From: Rhineura floridana
Lineage: Eukaryota; Chordata; Lepidosauria; Squamata; Rhineuridae
Length of the DNA: 64,000 bases
Direction of reading: 5' to 3'
Assembly (NCBI RefSeq): GCF_030035675.1
Contig: NC_084489.1
Coordinates: forward strand, 37,495,001 to 37,559,000
Shown: positions 11,250 to 21,486 of the stretch, piece after piece
How the letters are laid out: each line of letters opens with the position of its first letter
How positions within the stretch are numbered: position 1 is the stretch's first letter
The notes under the pieces: generated by a model
The model's input: the letters and a program-made list of their open reading frames with translations, nothing else
The model's database searches: none
Told to the model about the DNA's origin: nothing
Made by a program: the position numbers and the translations under genes

Positions 11250-12200
11250 TTGTGTTATAAATTCTAGCTGTGCTTCTATTACTGTGGTTTGAATCATCCA
11301 GCATTCTGGAGAGATCTGACCCTCGTGGTTTTCTTTCAACTTCCTTTTTACCAATCCCGATATTTGATCAGTTTTCTCTTTTGAAGTCAAATGTGACTGT
11401 GTTGGCCTTTCTTGTCAATTGCCCACTTACATATGTTGAATTTCATAATAGCACTATGGTTGCTCTTCCCAAGTGGCTCAATAATATTTACATCTCACAC
11501 CAGTCGTCTCGATTTCATTCTCTAACTGAAGATCACCTTGGGACTTTTGGCGGGATGGGCTGATACATTCCCAGTACTAAATTATCCTTGGGGCCTGGTA
11601 TTGTCATCCACAGAAATTCTGTGAAGGAGTCTACCCCTTTTGATATTTCTAGCTTGTTGGACTCTATGTCCTCTTTGAAGTACACCACCATCTTCAATAC
11701 ACCCTTTTCTGTCCTTCCGACAGAATTTATATCCAGAGATAACCATGTCCTTGTTGGAAGTGGGGCAAGAGCAACTCCTGTTTTGTTATTTTGTTTATGT
11801 TCCAGAAGGGAGATAGAGTTAAGGTCCTCCAGAGGGATAGGCTTGATTACCTTTACCTGCAATGCTCTGACTGACTTCCTTCTGTCTAGACTGATACATG
11901 TTAGGGAGCTTATCTGCCCCTCCTCCTTCTGCCCTTTCCTCTCTTCTCTCCTCCGATTGTCCTTGAGAGAGGAGACACCTTTGTCTCTGATCTCTCTCTC
12001 CTGAGCCATGAGAACAACTCCCAAGTCTGGGCGTTGCGCCTCCAATTTAGTTAGTTAGTTAGAACTAGGTATGCCTTTCTATCTACTATGTATTTCTATA
12101 AATAAAGTAGCTTTTCTTATTTTACCACATCTTAAGTCTCAGTGATCTCAATGCAGGGTAAAAGCCTGCCACTTAGGTAAACACACACACTGGCACACAC
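11250..12200. mobile_element. Possible LTR-retroelement fossil, family uncertain
   Basis: About 0.5 kb (11,533-12,045) is open on the minus strand with a plausible protein composition, and part of it is open on the plus strand too. A TTAG repeat at 12,046-12,062 and an AATAAA-containing stretch at 12,100 follow on the right. This suits an old LTR-type element but no diagnostic domain was recognised. The element is broken. Confidence 0.3.
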
Positions 12201-12364
12201 ACATTTCAGATGAGACATTCTCTGTTTAACAAATATACAGATTTACACAACAACAGTCCTACAGGTTCTCTCCATTCTCCTGGGTTTCTCTTATGCTCAC
12301 TATGCTCTCCTTTAAATCGAACCATTCCAGCTCACCCACCTCTTCTTTAATCAAAGCTACCATC

Positions 12365-12510
12365 AAATATTGCTTTTTTAAATTGCTTTTTAAAAATGTG
12401 TTTTTAAATGTGTTTATTTGTTTTTAATGTTTTTAATTGTTGTAAACTGCCCAGAGAGCTTCGGCTATGGGGTGGTATACAAATGCAGTAAATAAACAAA
12501 CAACATTGCT
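12365..12510 (+). repeat. L2 LINE 3' tail
   Basis: TTGTAAACTGCCCAGAGAGC, then TTCGGCTATGGGGTGGTATA and an A/T tail, is the L2 3' end also seen (minus) at 25,050 and 30,950. Confidence 0.8.
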
Positions 12511-13785
12511 GTTACAAATTCTTTAATATCTCTAAGCCCCATCCATTTCTGTGTTCTGACATAACAAAAGTGTTGTTACGTTTTCTTTCTTAGTCTCATA
12601 TTTCAACGTTTTAAAGACCGTATGTTAAATATTCACCAGTTAAAATTATTTTAAATATATCAATGAGTGCTCATAAAATGATCAGATATTGCTCTAGGAG
12701 ATGTCCTTTCATATTTCCAATGCAGAAACTTGAAGAATGTAATTGAAAACCATAATAATCTGAGAAATTGAGGATTTCACTTAAAGGTAACAGGATAGCT
12801 GACAGCTTGTGCCATGAATTACAGATTAGCAGAGAATAATGTCTTTGAATAAGTGCTTTTCCTGAAAGAAATACTTTTCAATTTCATAGTCATGTTACAA
12901 TGTAATGATTGCCAGTATGTCTTAGACACATCCACGAAAGTTGGGTGAGTGTTCTGGGTTTTTTATGCATTTCTAAAAGAAAGAGAATGGAGCATATTTG
13001 GCATACTTTCATCTCTGGACCCAACCCATAGAAGCATGAAGTTGAACTTACTAGACTCTGCATACTCAAGTATCAATATTTCTGTTCCTTAGATAACATG
13101 CAGATCCAAAGGACCAGTTCTAAAGCTTTAACACATTCAACAGTGTTAATTTGAAATAGCAGCTAATTTTTACATAGGTATCTGCCACTGTTTTCACATA
13201 TTGACTAGTAGCATCATGGAAAACCAGTAAGAATTTAAAAATCAAATGCATGCATTTTTAGAAACAGCATTTTGTTGAATAACCATATTTGCTGACATAA
13301 CAGGAAGCTCTGGCTCTCTATCCTAAAAATTTCAGACAGTATAGTTGACTGCAGTGCATTCCTGAAATTGTGCAGTACTGTAATAGCATGTTTTGTGATG
13401 CTGTACTGGTATAGCACTTACAGTACACTCCATCCTAAGTAACCATAGCAAGTCTTAGAAATACGTTGGTCAGAAGGAATTCAACACATCTTATTTACAT
13501 AGCTATAAGTGCTGCTAAAATATGTAATGAACAAATACACTTTTACATAACCGGATGACCATGTGATGACTGGTAATATCAGTATGGGAATAATGAGGAA
13601 TTCCTTGTGCATATTTAAGGAAGGCTTAGGAGAGATAGAGCTGTCTTGGAAGGAGAACTTTCCCACAAGCTTCCCACATATTCTGTCCCCTAATCTGCAT
13701 GTCTTCAAGTATATTAAAGGCTCACCCAGATAGAAACTTTCTATGGTCTATATATGTAGCTCTGTACACAATTGGGAGCACAGGT
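12511..13785. other. Unique-looking sequence, no gene seen
   Basis: About 1.3 kb of AT-rich DNA without repeat signatures or meaningful open frames. It is one of the longer repeat-free stretches upstream of JAZF1, so regulatory sequence is possible but not demonstrated. Confidence 0.4.
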
Positions 13786-13789
13786 TGCT

Positions 13790-14580
13790 GTGATGTTCCT
13801 ATATATTAGTGTATATATGGTAAGTGCTGGTTGTTTAGAGTATACATGGTAAGTAGTGAAAGAGGAGGGGGAGTGAATGGGCAATAGAATGCTTGATGAT
13901 TGGCTGAATGTTTAAAATGGCTGACAGTATAAATGAAAGGATGACAGGTAAATCTGGGTGAATGTGAGGTGGTGAATTATGGAATCTGGGGGGAGAAGAG
14001 AAAGAGTGGATTACTTGGTGGGGTTTGAGAGAGTTGTTTGCCAGGAGAGAGTGAAGAAGGAGGGAGGTGGAGTTCAAATTAGTATTGAGTAAAACCATAT
14101 GCTTATGTGCCTTAAGAAGAAATCTTGTTAATCTTGTTAGCTTTGTTATCTGTAATAAATACTTAATTTGGTTTACCAAAGGCCTGATCCTTGGCTGGGG
14201 TTTCACAGACCAGAAGGGAGGGTAAGGTAATGACCAAGGCTGAAGGGGAACTGTAACAAATGGTGGCAGCGGTGAAGAGAATAACAATACCAGTATTCAG
14301 AGTCTCTGGGAATACTAGTATTGGGACGTTACTGGTGGTTGCCTAGCAGGGGGATCTGTTGAGATCTGTGCTAGAGCGGGGAGAGAAATCATAAGAGAGA
14401 GCGGTCCGGACTGGTGGAGTCCCTGGTGGTGCCTAGAGACAGGCAGTAACCACGAGCAGGTAGGAACCTGACAGGGAGAGCCAGGGAAGGACGCAGCACA
14501 GTTGCATCCTAAGGAAAAAGGGGTACACCTTTGAAACAATAACCTGAAGTCCCCACTAAAGTCTCCACAGTGACCATGGA
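13790..14580 (+). mobile_element. Ty3/gypsy-like LTR fossil with start of internal region
   Basis: A stretch ending TGTAACA at 14,258, with an AATAAA signal near 14,153, is followed two bases later by TGGTGGCAGC (14,261-14,270), which fits the primer-binding-site position of vertebrate Ty3/gypsy elements. Roughly 0.3 kb of untranslated leader follows, then identity is lost. The left LTR edge is uncertain. It is a broken, fragmentary fossil. Confidence 0.5.
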
Positions 14581-15504
14581 AAGAAAAAAATCATTATTGT
14601 CCAAGAAGTGCCCATGTACCACACATCTTCTCTCTTTTTAATTTTAAATAACATTGCTTCTGAATGTGTGCCTTGGAAAAACATAATTTTCTAAGTCTGG
14701 TTCTACAGTTACAAGCTTTGATGATTTAAAAAAAGTCAGTCTAGGTTGAAGCATACATTTTAATGTTAATTTCTTTCTTGCATATTATTAGTTTTGTATC
14801 TGTGATTTGATCCTGAATTTTCTGCTGACCAAGATGGACTACACACTAAAAGGCAGTTCAACACATAATGAACAGAGAACAAGACTTTTGAGCTGAAAGA
14901 CTCTCTTGTGCAGAGTAAGTTGTGTTCTTGCTATAAGCACAGCATTTCCTGTGAAATAAGGCTTGAGTGCACTCATTCACTTGAAGATCCAATGCTCATG
15001 CAATCACTCAATGGACTAGTTTTCACTAACAGCAGATGAGGTGGTAAACTTTTTTCTCAACAGTACCACTTCAAAGATCCAATTCATGGAAAACCACCAA
15101 AACCACCACCACATACCTACACACAGAAAATATACATGTCAGGGAATAGGACAGGCTGGATCTAGTCTCCCTGATCTCTAGTTTCTATATGTAGGATGTT
15201 TGTTTTTTGTTTTCCTTAAGGTGGAGGAACATTCACTCATGTGGTACTATTCAAACACAAGTTTACCATCTGTTTGCTGTCTGTGAGAAAATGTCTATGA
15301 AATGCAGGCAGATGGTAACAAACTTAATTTATATATATTGCTAAGGTTATTATACATGATGATAGCACCCCAAATGAAACCAGCAACGTTCCTAAGACTT
15401 AGCTTACAAGCAGAACAGGAGAAGATTCACAGACCACTTAAGAATAATGAATACATTGTGACTGACACCCAGCTCATCACACAGATCAGTAAACATAACA
15501 TATG
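14581..15504. other. No feature recognised
   Basis: AT-rich sequence without recognisable genes or repeats. Confidence 0.4.
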
Positions 15505-15655
15505 TGCCTTGTGGCACCTAAAGACTTAACAGATTTTATTATGAAAGTAGCTTTTGTGGACTAGAGCCCACTTAATGAGATGCAATCACCTTGCATCTCA
15601 TGAAGTGGACTTTAGCCCATGAACGTTTGTGAAAGACCTCTGTATCTTATTTCAT
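15505..15655. repeat. Palindromic MITE (GTGGCACC / GTGGACTAGAG family)
   Basis: CTTGTGGCACCTAAAGACTT leads into TTTTGTGGACTAGAGCCCAC. A reverse-complement arm (GAAGTGGACTTTAGCCCATG) begins after a short loop at about 15,592. The right outer arm is truncated. Confidence 0.7.
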
Positions 15656-16575
15656 TGCTGTTATGGTTTTTGGGTGGCTTGGTGGGATAACACGTGTGGT
15701 TGTGCTGTTAATGGTTACAGGGGCCTACAGGTCATTCCCAATTTTTAAAAATTTCTTGGATATTGCTATCCACCCCTAGCCTGTCAAACCAAACAGCCAA
15801 TCAATATAGCTGAACAGTGATATGTGCTCTTCCTGTTTTGTTTTTTTGAAAATTAAAAATTATGTACACAAAGATACAGACATAATTGCCCAGAACACAA
15901 AAAGGCAGTGGACAGTGGATGAGGAATGATTGAGGGGAGGTACAAAAAAAAATGTCAGCCTGGATGCATTCCATCAAGCCCCCAGGTATGTATGGAAAAC
16001 AGCAGAATGGGCATGACTGGGGAAAAAAAGGAAATGTATGGATGTGGCAATTGGGAACACACACAAAAAAATAGATCCGAATAAGCCTTTCTGAAATAAA
16101 AGTCCTTCTATTGAAGCATCCTTATGGCTCTTTTTCCTGTAACACAACTATTTCCAAATTGTTACATGCAGATCTGATTATTTTCTCCATGCCACTGCAA
16201 ACAGGCCAAAAAATCTCATCCATAGTGATGTGGAGATTGCCTCACATACATGGTCATTGCACATTAATAGCTCATCAGGCCTATAAACTGAAGATATAAC
16301 TGATTTTTCAAACCAAATTTTAACAAGCTTACCTCACCTCTAGATTGCCTGGGCCACACACCCACCACCACAAAAACAGTACATAGAACTAAAATGGTCA
16401 TGTGGCAGCCATGTTTTCACCAACATCTATAGCTCTTTGCCTTCAGCACCAATGCTAATTTAAATGATTGGTGAGCTGCCACCTGCAGTATGTTTTAACT
16501 CAGTTATGTGCCTTGGGGTACTTTGCAAGAGTGTCCTGAAAGAGGCAGTGCTGTTTTGTATTCAGTAGATTAACA
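15656..16575. other. No feature recognised
   Basis: Unique-looking sequence with short open frames only. Confidence 0.4.
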
Positions 16576-16594
16576 AGTTCCTATCTAACAATTT

Positions 16595-16902
16595 CTGACT
16601 GAAATTAGGGCTGAAGGTAGAGCCTGACACTGATTTTACGCCTTTTATGTTGATTTTTACCTCAGTAGTCCTTTCAGTACCACTCCCTATATATGCATAT
16701 ATGCATGTGTGTCTGTGTATATGTATATATATAATTTTATGTATTTTAATTGCGTTTTATGTAATGTTTTTGTGATTTTTATTGTGTACGATTTTATTAT
16801 GTACATGCTTGATTTTATTGTAAGCCGCCCTGAGTGCCCTATTATAGGATAGAAGGTCAGGATAGAAATATTTTAATAATAATAATAATAATAATAATAA
16901 CT
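16595..16902 (+). mobile_element. 5'-truncated LINE tail with 19-bp TSD
   Basis: The insert ends in TTGTAAGCCGCCCTGAGTGC, a degraded stem and (AAT)n, as in L2-type 3' ends. It is bounded by a perfect direct repeat AGTTCCTATCTAACAATTT at 16,576-16,594 and 16,903-16,921. Confidence 0.85.
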
Positions 16903-17089
16903 AGTTCCTATCTAACAATTTGCTCACAAACTCACCCAACTTCCACACACCCTAAAGCAAATTGCTATAAGGTAGAAGAGAGCAACTTTTTGGGTAACTC
17001 AAGAAATCACGGTATATATTTCTGATTTAACTTACAAGCACTGAGATCCTAATCTTGCAAGTATGCACACATAATTCTAGCCGTCAGTA

Positions 17090-17915
17090 AATGGTGTATG
17101 TAAACAGATGTTCTCAGCTTCAGGAAGATGACATTGAACTTGTTTTGGAAGAGGTTGCATTCTCCTGGAAGAATCAGTTCTATGCCTTGGCGGTTCACCT
17201 GGATCCAGCTTTGTGACTAGAGAAACACGTAACCTGCCCCAATGGCACAGTGTCTTTTACCAGCTTTGGCTGGTTCGCCAGCTGAAGCCTCTCCTGGACT
17301 GGGATGCTCTGGCCACAGTTATCCATGCCGTGGTAACCTCCTGACTGGATAAATGTAAAGGGGAATTGTCTTTTGAACATGATTTTGAAGTTTCAGTTGG
17401 CACAAAACACAGCTACCAGGATTTTGATAGGCACAGTCTATTTGAATCATATCTTGCCAGTGTTAAAAGGGCTTCCTGTCCACTTTTGATCCATAGTGCG
17501 CTAGTACTGACTTGTCCTAAGCAGCTTGAGAACCAGGTAACTGAAGTTCTTTCTCCCATGCCATCCTCCCCACACTCTCAGATCATCAACTGAAGCCTTT
17601 CTCTCTGTTTCCTTGTTAAAAGTGAAGCGGGTAACTCAAAATTAGAGGGCCTTTCAGCTGTGGTAGCTGTGGAATGCCCTCACTGGGGAAGTCTGCCTGG
17701 AACCAACATTGCTTTGTTTTAGATGCCTGTATAAAAAACTTTGCATTCTCTCAGGTTTATAAGTTTTAGTTATTTTAATCTTGCTGACTGAGGGCCTTGT
17801 TTTATCTGCTAATTTCTTTTATTATCTGGTTTTATTGGTTTTATATTTTACTTGTGTAAATTGCCTTGGAACCAATTTTGGTTAAGGATGGTATTAAAAT
17901 GGTTTAAAATAAATA
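17090..17915 (+). mobile_element. Old L2-clade LINE fragment
   Basis: Patchy translation matches L2 ORF2: TTATCCATGCCGTGGTAACC corresponds to VIHAVVT, the following stretch aligns with LDYCNALYVGLPL, and AGGGCCTTTCAGCTGTGGTA matches the RAFSVVAP block. The tail GTAAATTGCCTTGGAACCA then runs into an A-rich end. It is more decayed than the copies at 7.6 and 35-38 kb. Confidence 0.65.
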
Positions 17916-18029
17916 GCTAAACCAATAATGGGAGCAGTCACAGTTATAATTTGGGATTAGTTCAGGACTAGTATGTACCTGGCAGTCCTAACGGTGGTGC
18001 TATTTACTTTGCCAATAATGCAGTTCTAG

Positions 18030-18088
18030 TCCTGTCTACTCCAAAATAAATCCTACTGAGTACAACAGGGCTTACTCCCAGGTAATAT
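18030..18088. repeat. Ancient short MITE (ACTTACTCCCAGG family)
   Basis: AAATCCTACTGAGTACAACA followed by GGGCTTACTCCCAGGTAATA is the core of a very common reptile short repeat with opposed arms. Confidence 0.55.
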
Positions 18089-18379
18089 ATCTTACTAATT
18101 TTATTTATTTATTTGAAAATATTCATGAACAATATTTTTAAAAACTCAACAATACAAATTAACATAAGAACAGAGATAAAACAGAAATCAAGTGATAGGT
18201 TCCAGTCTTATGGATCAACTAAAGCATATGCAAAGAGACATGTCTGTATATCAATCAAATAATTGATTTGTGCATGGCAAAGGGTATTCCACAGGTGGAG
18301 GGGCAACTGTAGAAAATGCACATTTAGGACTCAGCTGAACAAGCTATATGTTCTGGTAGTTGATTAAAGAGTACCACAA

Positions 18380-18885
18380 ACTTTATGATACTGGAAGAAA
18401 ATTCCAGGTACAAGTGTATCTTGTGTATAAGATGACAGGAATAATTAAGGGGGGCATGATAGAGTTGTATAAAATTATGTATGGTATGGAGAAAGTTTTC
18501 TCCCTTTTTTGTAGCACTAGAACTCAGGGCTATCCAATGAAGCTGAATGTTGGAAGATTTAGGGCAGACAAAAAATACTTCTTCACATATCACATAGTTA
18601 AACTGTGGAATTTGTTCTCACAGGATGTAGTGATGGCCACCAATGTGGACAGCTAAGAGAATGCAGCTATCTATGGCTCTTAGCCATGATTGTTATGTTG
18701 TACCTTCACTGTCAGAGGTGGTATGCCTCTGAATACCAGTTGCCAGGAATCACAAGTGGGTAGAGTGCTGTTGCACTCTGATCCTGCTGTGGAGTTCCCA
18801 TAGGCACCTGTTTGGCCACTGTGAGAACAGGAGGATGCTGGGCTAGACAGGCCATTAGCCTGATCCAGCAGGCTCTTATGTTCTT
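18380..18885 (+). mobile_element. CR1 LINE 3' end
   Basis: Encodes MIELYKIMYGMEKVFSLF, then MKLNVGRFRADKKYFFT and IVKLWNLFSQDVVMATNVD, the C-terminus of CR1 ORF2 (compare the 46.1-46.4 kb copy on the minus strand). It ends with the 3' UTR block TGATCCAGCAGGCTCTTATG and a TTCTT terminus. Confidence 0.9.
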
Positions 18886-18988
18886 CACTGGAGTACATAC
18901 CCCAAACAAACAACATACTGCAGGCCCTGGTACTGCCAGGTCAAAGTTTTAAAGCAAGCAAGGAAGTATTTTCGTATATCTTCTACTG

Positions 18989-19166
18989 CAAGGGGTTCTT
19001 AACCTGTAGGCCTTGACCCCTAGGGGCTCCATGGATGGGCTTCAGGGGGTCTGTCAACCAGGCACACACAAAAAATCCAATGCAATAAAATAAATTGCAT
19101 TTGAGTCGATAGCTTTCATCAGATTTTCAGAGGGGTCCCTGACCCAAAAAAGGTTAAGACACACTG
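18989..19166. mobile_element. hAT-type MITE with 8-bp TSD
   Basis: A 178-bp non-autonomous element with terminal inverted repeats (GGGGTTCTTAACCTG left; GGTTAAGACACACTG right) resembling Charlie-group hAT ends. The flanks TTCTACTG (18,981-18,988) and TTCTATTG (19,167-19,174) form an 8-bp target duplication with one mismatch. Confidence 0.85.
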
Positions 19167-19449
19167 TTCTATTGCATCTACCACCCAGATGCACTAGTGA
19201 TAACTTTACACTGAATGATGGGATATAATTATGGCAGTATCCCAATGTGTACTTGCATCTCCAATTACTTAAGTCAAGGCAGAGTTTAATGAATTTAGGA
19301 AGCCATCCATTGGAGAAAGTGCTGTTTTTACATAGAACCTGTGCAAATGTTCAATGGTAGGTTTCAAACTGTGACAGCCAGATTTTAGGTTGTAACAGGT
19401 ACAGCAGAGAATATCTGAAAGGACCCCAGAGGCCTGATTTGGTATATCC

Positions 19450-19530
19450 AATTCAGAGCAGACCCACTGAAATTAATGAACCTAAGTTGTTCATGTCTAT
19501 TAACTTCAATGGATTTACTTTGAGTAGGAC
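19450..19530. repeat. Ancient short MITE (AATGGATTTACTTTGAG)
   Basis: CCACTGAAATTAATGAACCT and AACTTCAATGGATTTACTTT form the opposed-arm core of the short repeat also seen at 18,030 and 55,465. Confidence 0.5.
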
Positions 19531-19846
19531 TAGCACCCAAAGTGACGCTTTGAGCCATGGACTCATATCTATGAAACAAGTCATCCAGGATCTTGCACTA
19601 TCATAGCAGCTCAGGATAATTTAGCCAAACCAGTGCAAGACATTGCACTAAGCTGGAGATGAGGGAGTGGCATTACTAAACTAATATTCTTCACCAGCAT
19701 GGTGAAGAATAATAAGAGTGTTATACTGAGTTTCTGTAGGAATCACAAGATGCTCATTATCTGGTAGAGCAGCTTTCCCTTGCCCAAGAACAAAACTTGG
19801 TTGTAAAAATCAAGAACATTAGGGCCTGGATGATTAAGCTCTAGGA

Positions 19847-20218
19847 CAGGAGTTCCCAAACTGTGGTCCATGGACTGTGGTCAGTGATCTGCGAACTTCG
19901 TTCAAGTGGTCCACAGCATGCCTGTCAATTTGTGAGTGGAGACAGCACATCTATCCCATTTAATATGCACATTAATCTTTAATTGTATTTTTATTATTTT
20001 TTATTTCTTATACTGCGTCTTATTCTATAGAATTCAAATTATAATACAATCAAATGCAATATATAAGAAATAAAATCATAAAATGCAATTAAAAATCATA
20101 CAGCATCTAGCACATCACATTACACTTGCTACCACAGGCAGAAAAATCATACAGCAGTGTGCCAGGACCCTCAGCAATTTTCAAGTTGTCTAACAGGAAA
20201 AAAGTTTAAGAACCACTG
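19847..20218. mobile_element. hAT-type non-autonomous element with 8-bp TSD
   Basis: Starts CAGGAGTTCCCAAACTGTGG and ends GTTTAAGAACCACTG, hAT-like termini. Flanks CTCTAGGA (19,839-19,846) and CTATAGGA (20,219-20,226) match at 7 of 8 positions. The interior is AT-rich and non-coding. Confidence 0.85.
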
Positions 20219-20279
20219 CTATAGGACATCTGGAATAAAGGATAAATGAGGAATAACTGAACCTGTATCATCCAGTTGA

Positions 20280-20500
20280 TGTGATGGGAGCCAGTGATTA
20301 GAGTGTTTGATCTAGGGAGACCTGGGTCTGAATCTCCAGTCAGCCACTAATTTTAGTTTTGGGTGTTATCATCACTCACCATACCTCCACCACAGGGCTG
20401 CTGAGGTGATGGGGGGGGAGGGAGGCTGACTATGTACCTTGCCCTTAGCACCTTTGAAGACACAAAGATGAAAAATATAATTAAAATAAATAAACATAAC
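20280..20500 (+). repeat. tRNA-derived SINE with LINE-type tail
   Basis: A degraded A-box region (CCAGTGATTAGAGTGTTTGA) and B-box (CTGGGTCTGAATCTCC) are followed by CACAGGGCTGCTGAGGTGAT, a long G run, and an A/T-rich end. This is the layout of squamate tRNA SINEs related to the younger copy at 63,575. Confidence 0.7.
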
Positions 20501-20584
20501 ATGGTGCTAGGATTCAAGCCTGCCTCATAAAAAGGCCTTCTACCCAGAAGTCTCTTTCCTTGATCTCATATTAAGATCTTGGTG

Positions 20585-20692
20585 ATGGCACACTTCTTTC
20601 ATGCCCTGCTTCCCATAGGCACCTAGCTTACCATACTGGATGCTGGACAAGATAGGCCTTTGATCTAATCCAGCAGGGCTCTTTAGTTTTTA
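20585..20692 (+). repeat. CR1 LINE 3' UTR fragment
   Basis: GGATGCTGGACAAGATAGGC then TTTGATCTAATCCAGCAGGG is the CR1 3' UTR block, as at 18,840-18,880. Confidence 0.75.
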
Positions 20693-21039
20693 ATGATCCT
20701 TAATGCTAATCAATGGAGCACCCTCCCCCAACGTACGGCATATATTCAAAGCCACTTTTTTAAAAAAAGTTACTTCCCCGGGCCTAACAGACCAGGCATC
20801 AACAATATGCTGTAGATGAGACTAAACCTTGGTTCAAACTAATGCTAGATTCAGATTTTAATAAAACATTTAGGGTCTCTCCCCCCGCCCCGAAAACACC
20901 CCTCCTGCTGTGTCTGTGTGGGGAGTTAAGAAGTTGGGGTAGAATCAGCTCATCTAAAGTTGAGAGTTGACACACCTCCAACTGTTGTACAGCACGACCC
21001 GCCGCTTTAGCTCCCAAGTCAGATAACTGCTGGTTGGCA

Positions 21040-21371
21040 GCCTATGCCCTGTGGTGCCGCCGAGCGTGGCTTGGGTCTCTGGCTCCCACTGCGGAGTCAG
21101 GCGGCGCCGGCAGGGGTTGCCCAGCTGTTACTGTGCGGCAATGGTCCCTCCTCCCAGCTGCGCCTGCCTCATCTCCCCCCACCCAGCAGCCCGTCCCTCC
21201 CCTCCGCCGCTCCCGACGCTGCCGCCACCTCCTCCTCGTCCCAACCCCCAGCCTCTCTCTCCCTCTCCCCATCTCTCCTCTCTCTCTCGGTCCGGCTCTC
21301 CCTTTCCCGCCGGCGGCCCTGGCAGAGTAGGCACCGCAGGGCGGAGAGGGGAAAAATCTCCATGTAACACC
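21040..21371 (+). other. JAZF1: Likely 5' leader of JAZF1
   Basis: GC-rich sequence upstream of the JAZF1 start codon inside the CpG island. From about 21,170 to 21,330 the plus strand is strongly pyrimidine-rich, with CTCTCT-type tracts around 21,255-21,305. Several upstream ATGs occur (for example 21,044 and 21,051), so short upstream reading frames may exist if transcription starts this early. No TATA box is evident. The real start site is not visible from sequence. Confidence 0.55.
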
Positions 21372-21486
21372 ATGACAGGCATCGCTGCCGCCTCCTTCTT
21401 CTCCAATACCTGCCGCTTCGGGGGCTGCGGGCTCCACTTCCCAACCCTGGCGGAGCTTATCGAGCACATCGAAGACAACCATATCG
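21372..21486 (+). CDS. JAZF1: JAZF1 coding exon 1 (N-terminal zinc finger)
   Basis: This is the first coding exon of JAZF zinc finger 1 (TIP27), a nuclear cofactor known to bind the orphan receptor NR2C2/TR4 and to associate with the NuA4/TIP60 acetyltransferase complex. The 38 encoded residues start MTGIAAASFF and match my recollection of the vertebrate protein almost residue for residue. Cys14, Cys19, His32 and His37 form an atypical C2H2 finger (C-x4-C-x12-H-x4-H). The ATG was chosen by homology, because the frame stays open upstream to an ATG at 21,051; A at -3 is a good Kozak base. The exon ends after one base of codon 39 (expected Asp), followed directly by GTGAGC at 21,487, the phase expected for JAZF1 exon 1. 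Later exons are not in the window, so only the start of the roughly 243-residue protein is present. Identification is very secure. Confidence 0.96.

Noticed and set aside
13835-14287. 150-codon minus-strand open frame
   Set aside because: Overlaps the LTR-like stretch antisense; composition bias (His/Pro/Leu) from a purine-rich opposite strand, no domain.
1-20990. Possible divergent lncRNA (a JAZF1-AS1-like transcript)
   Set aside because: Known in human, but no splice or polyadenylation structure can be argued from this sequence alone.
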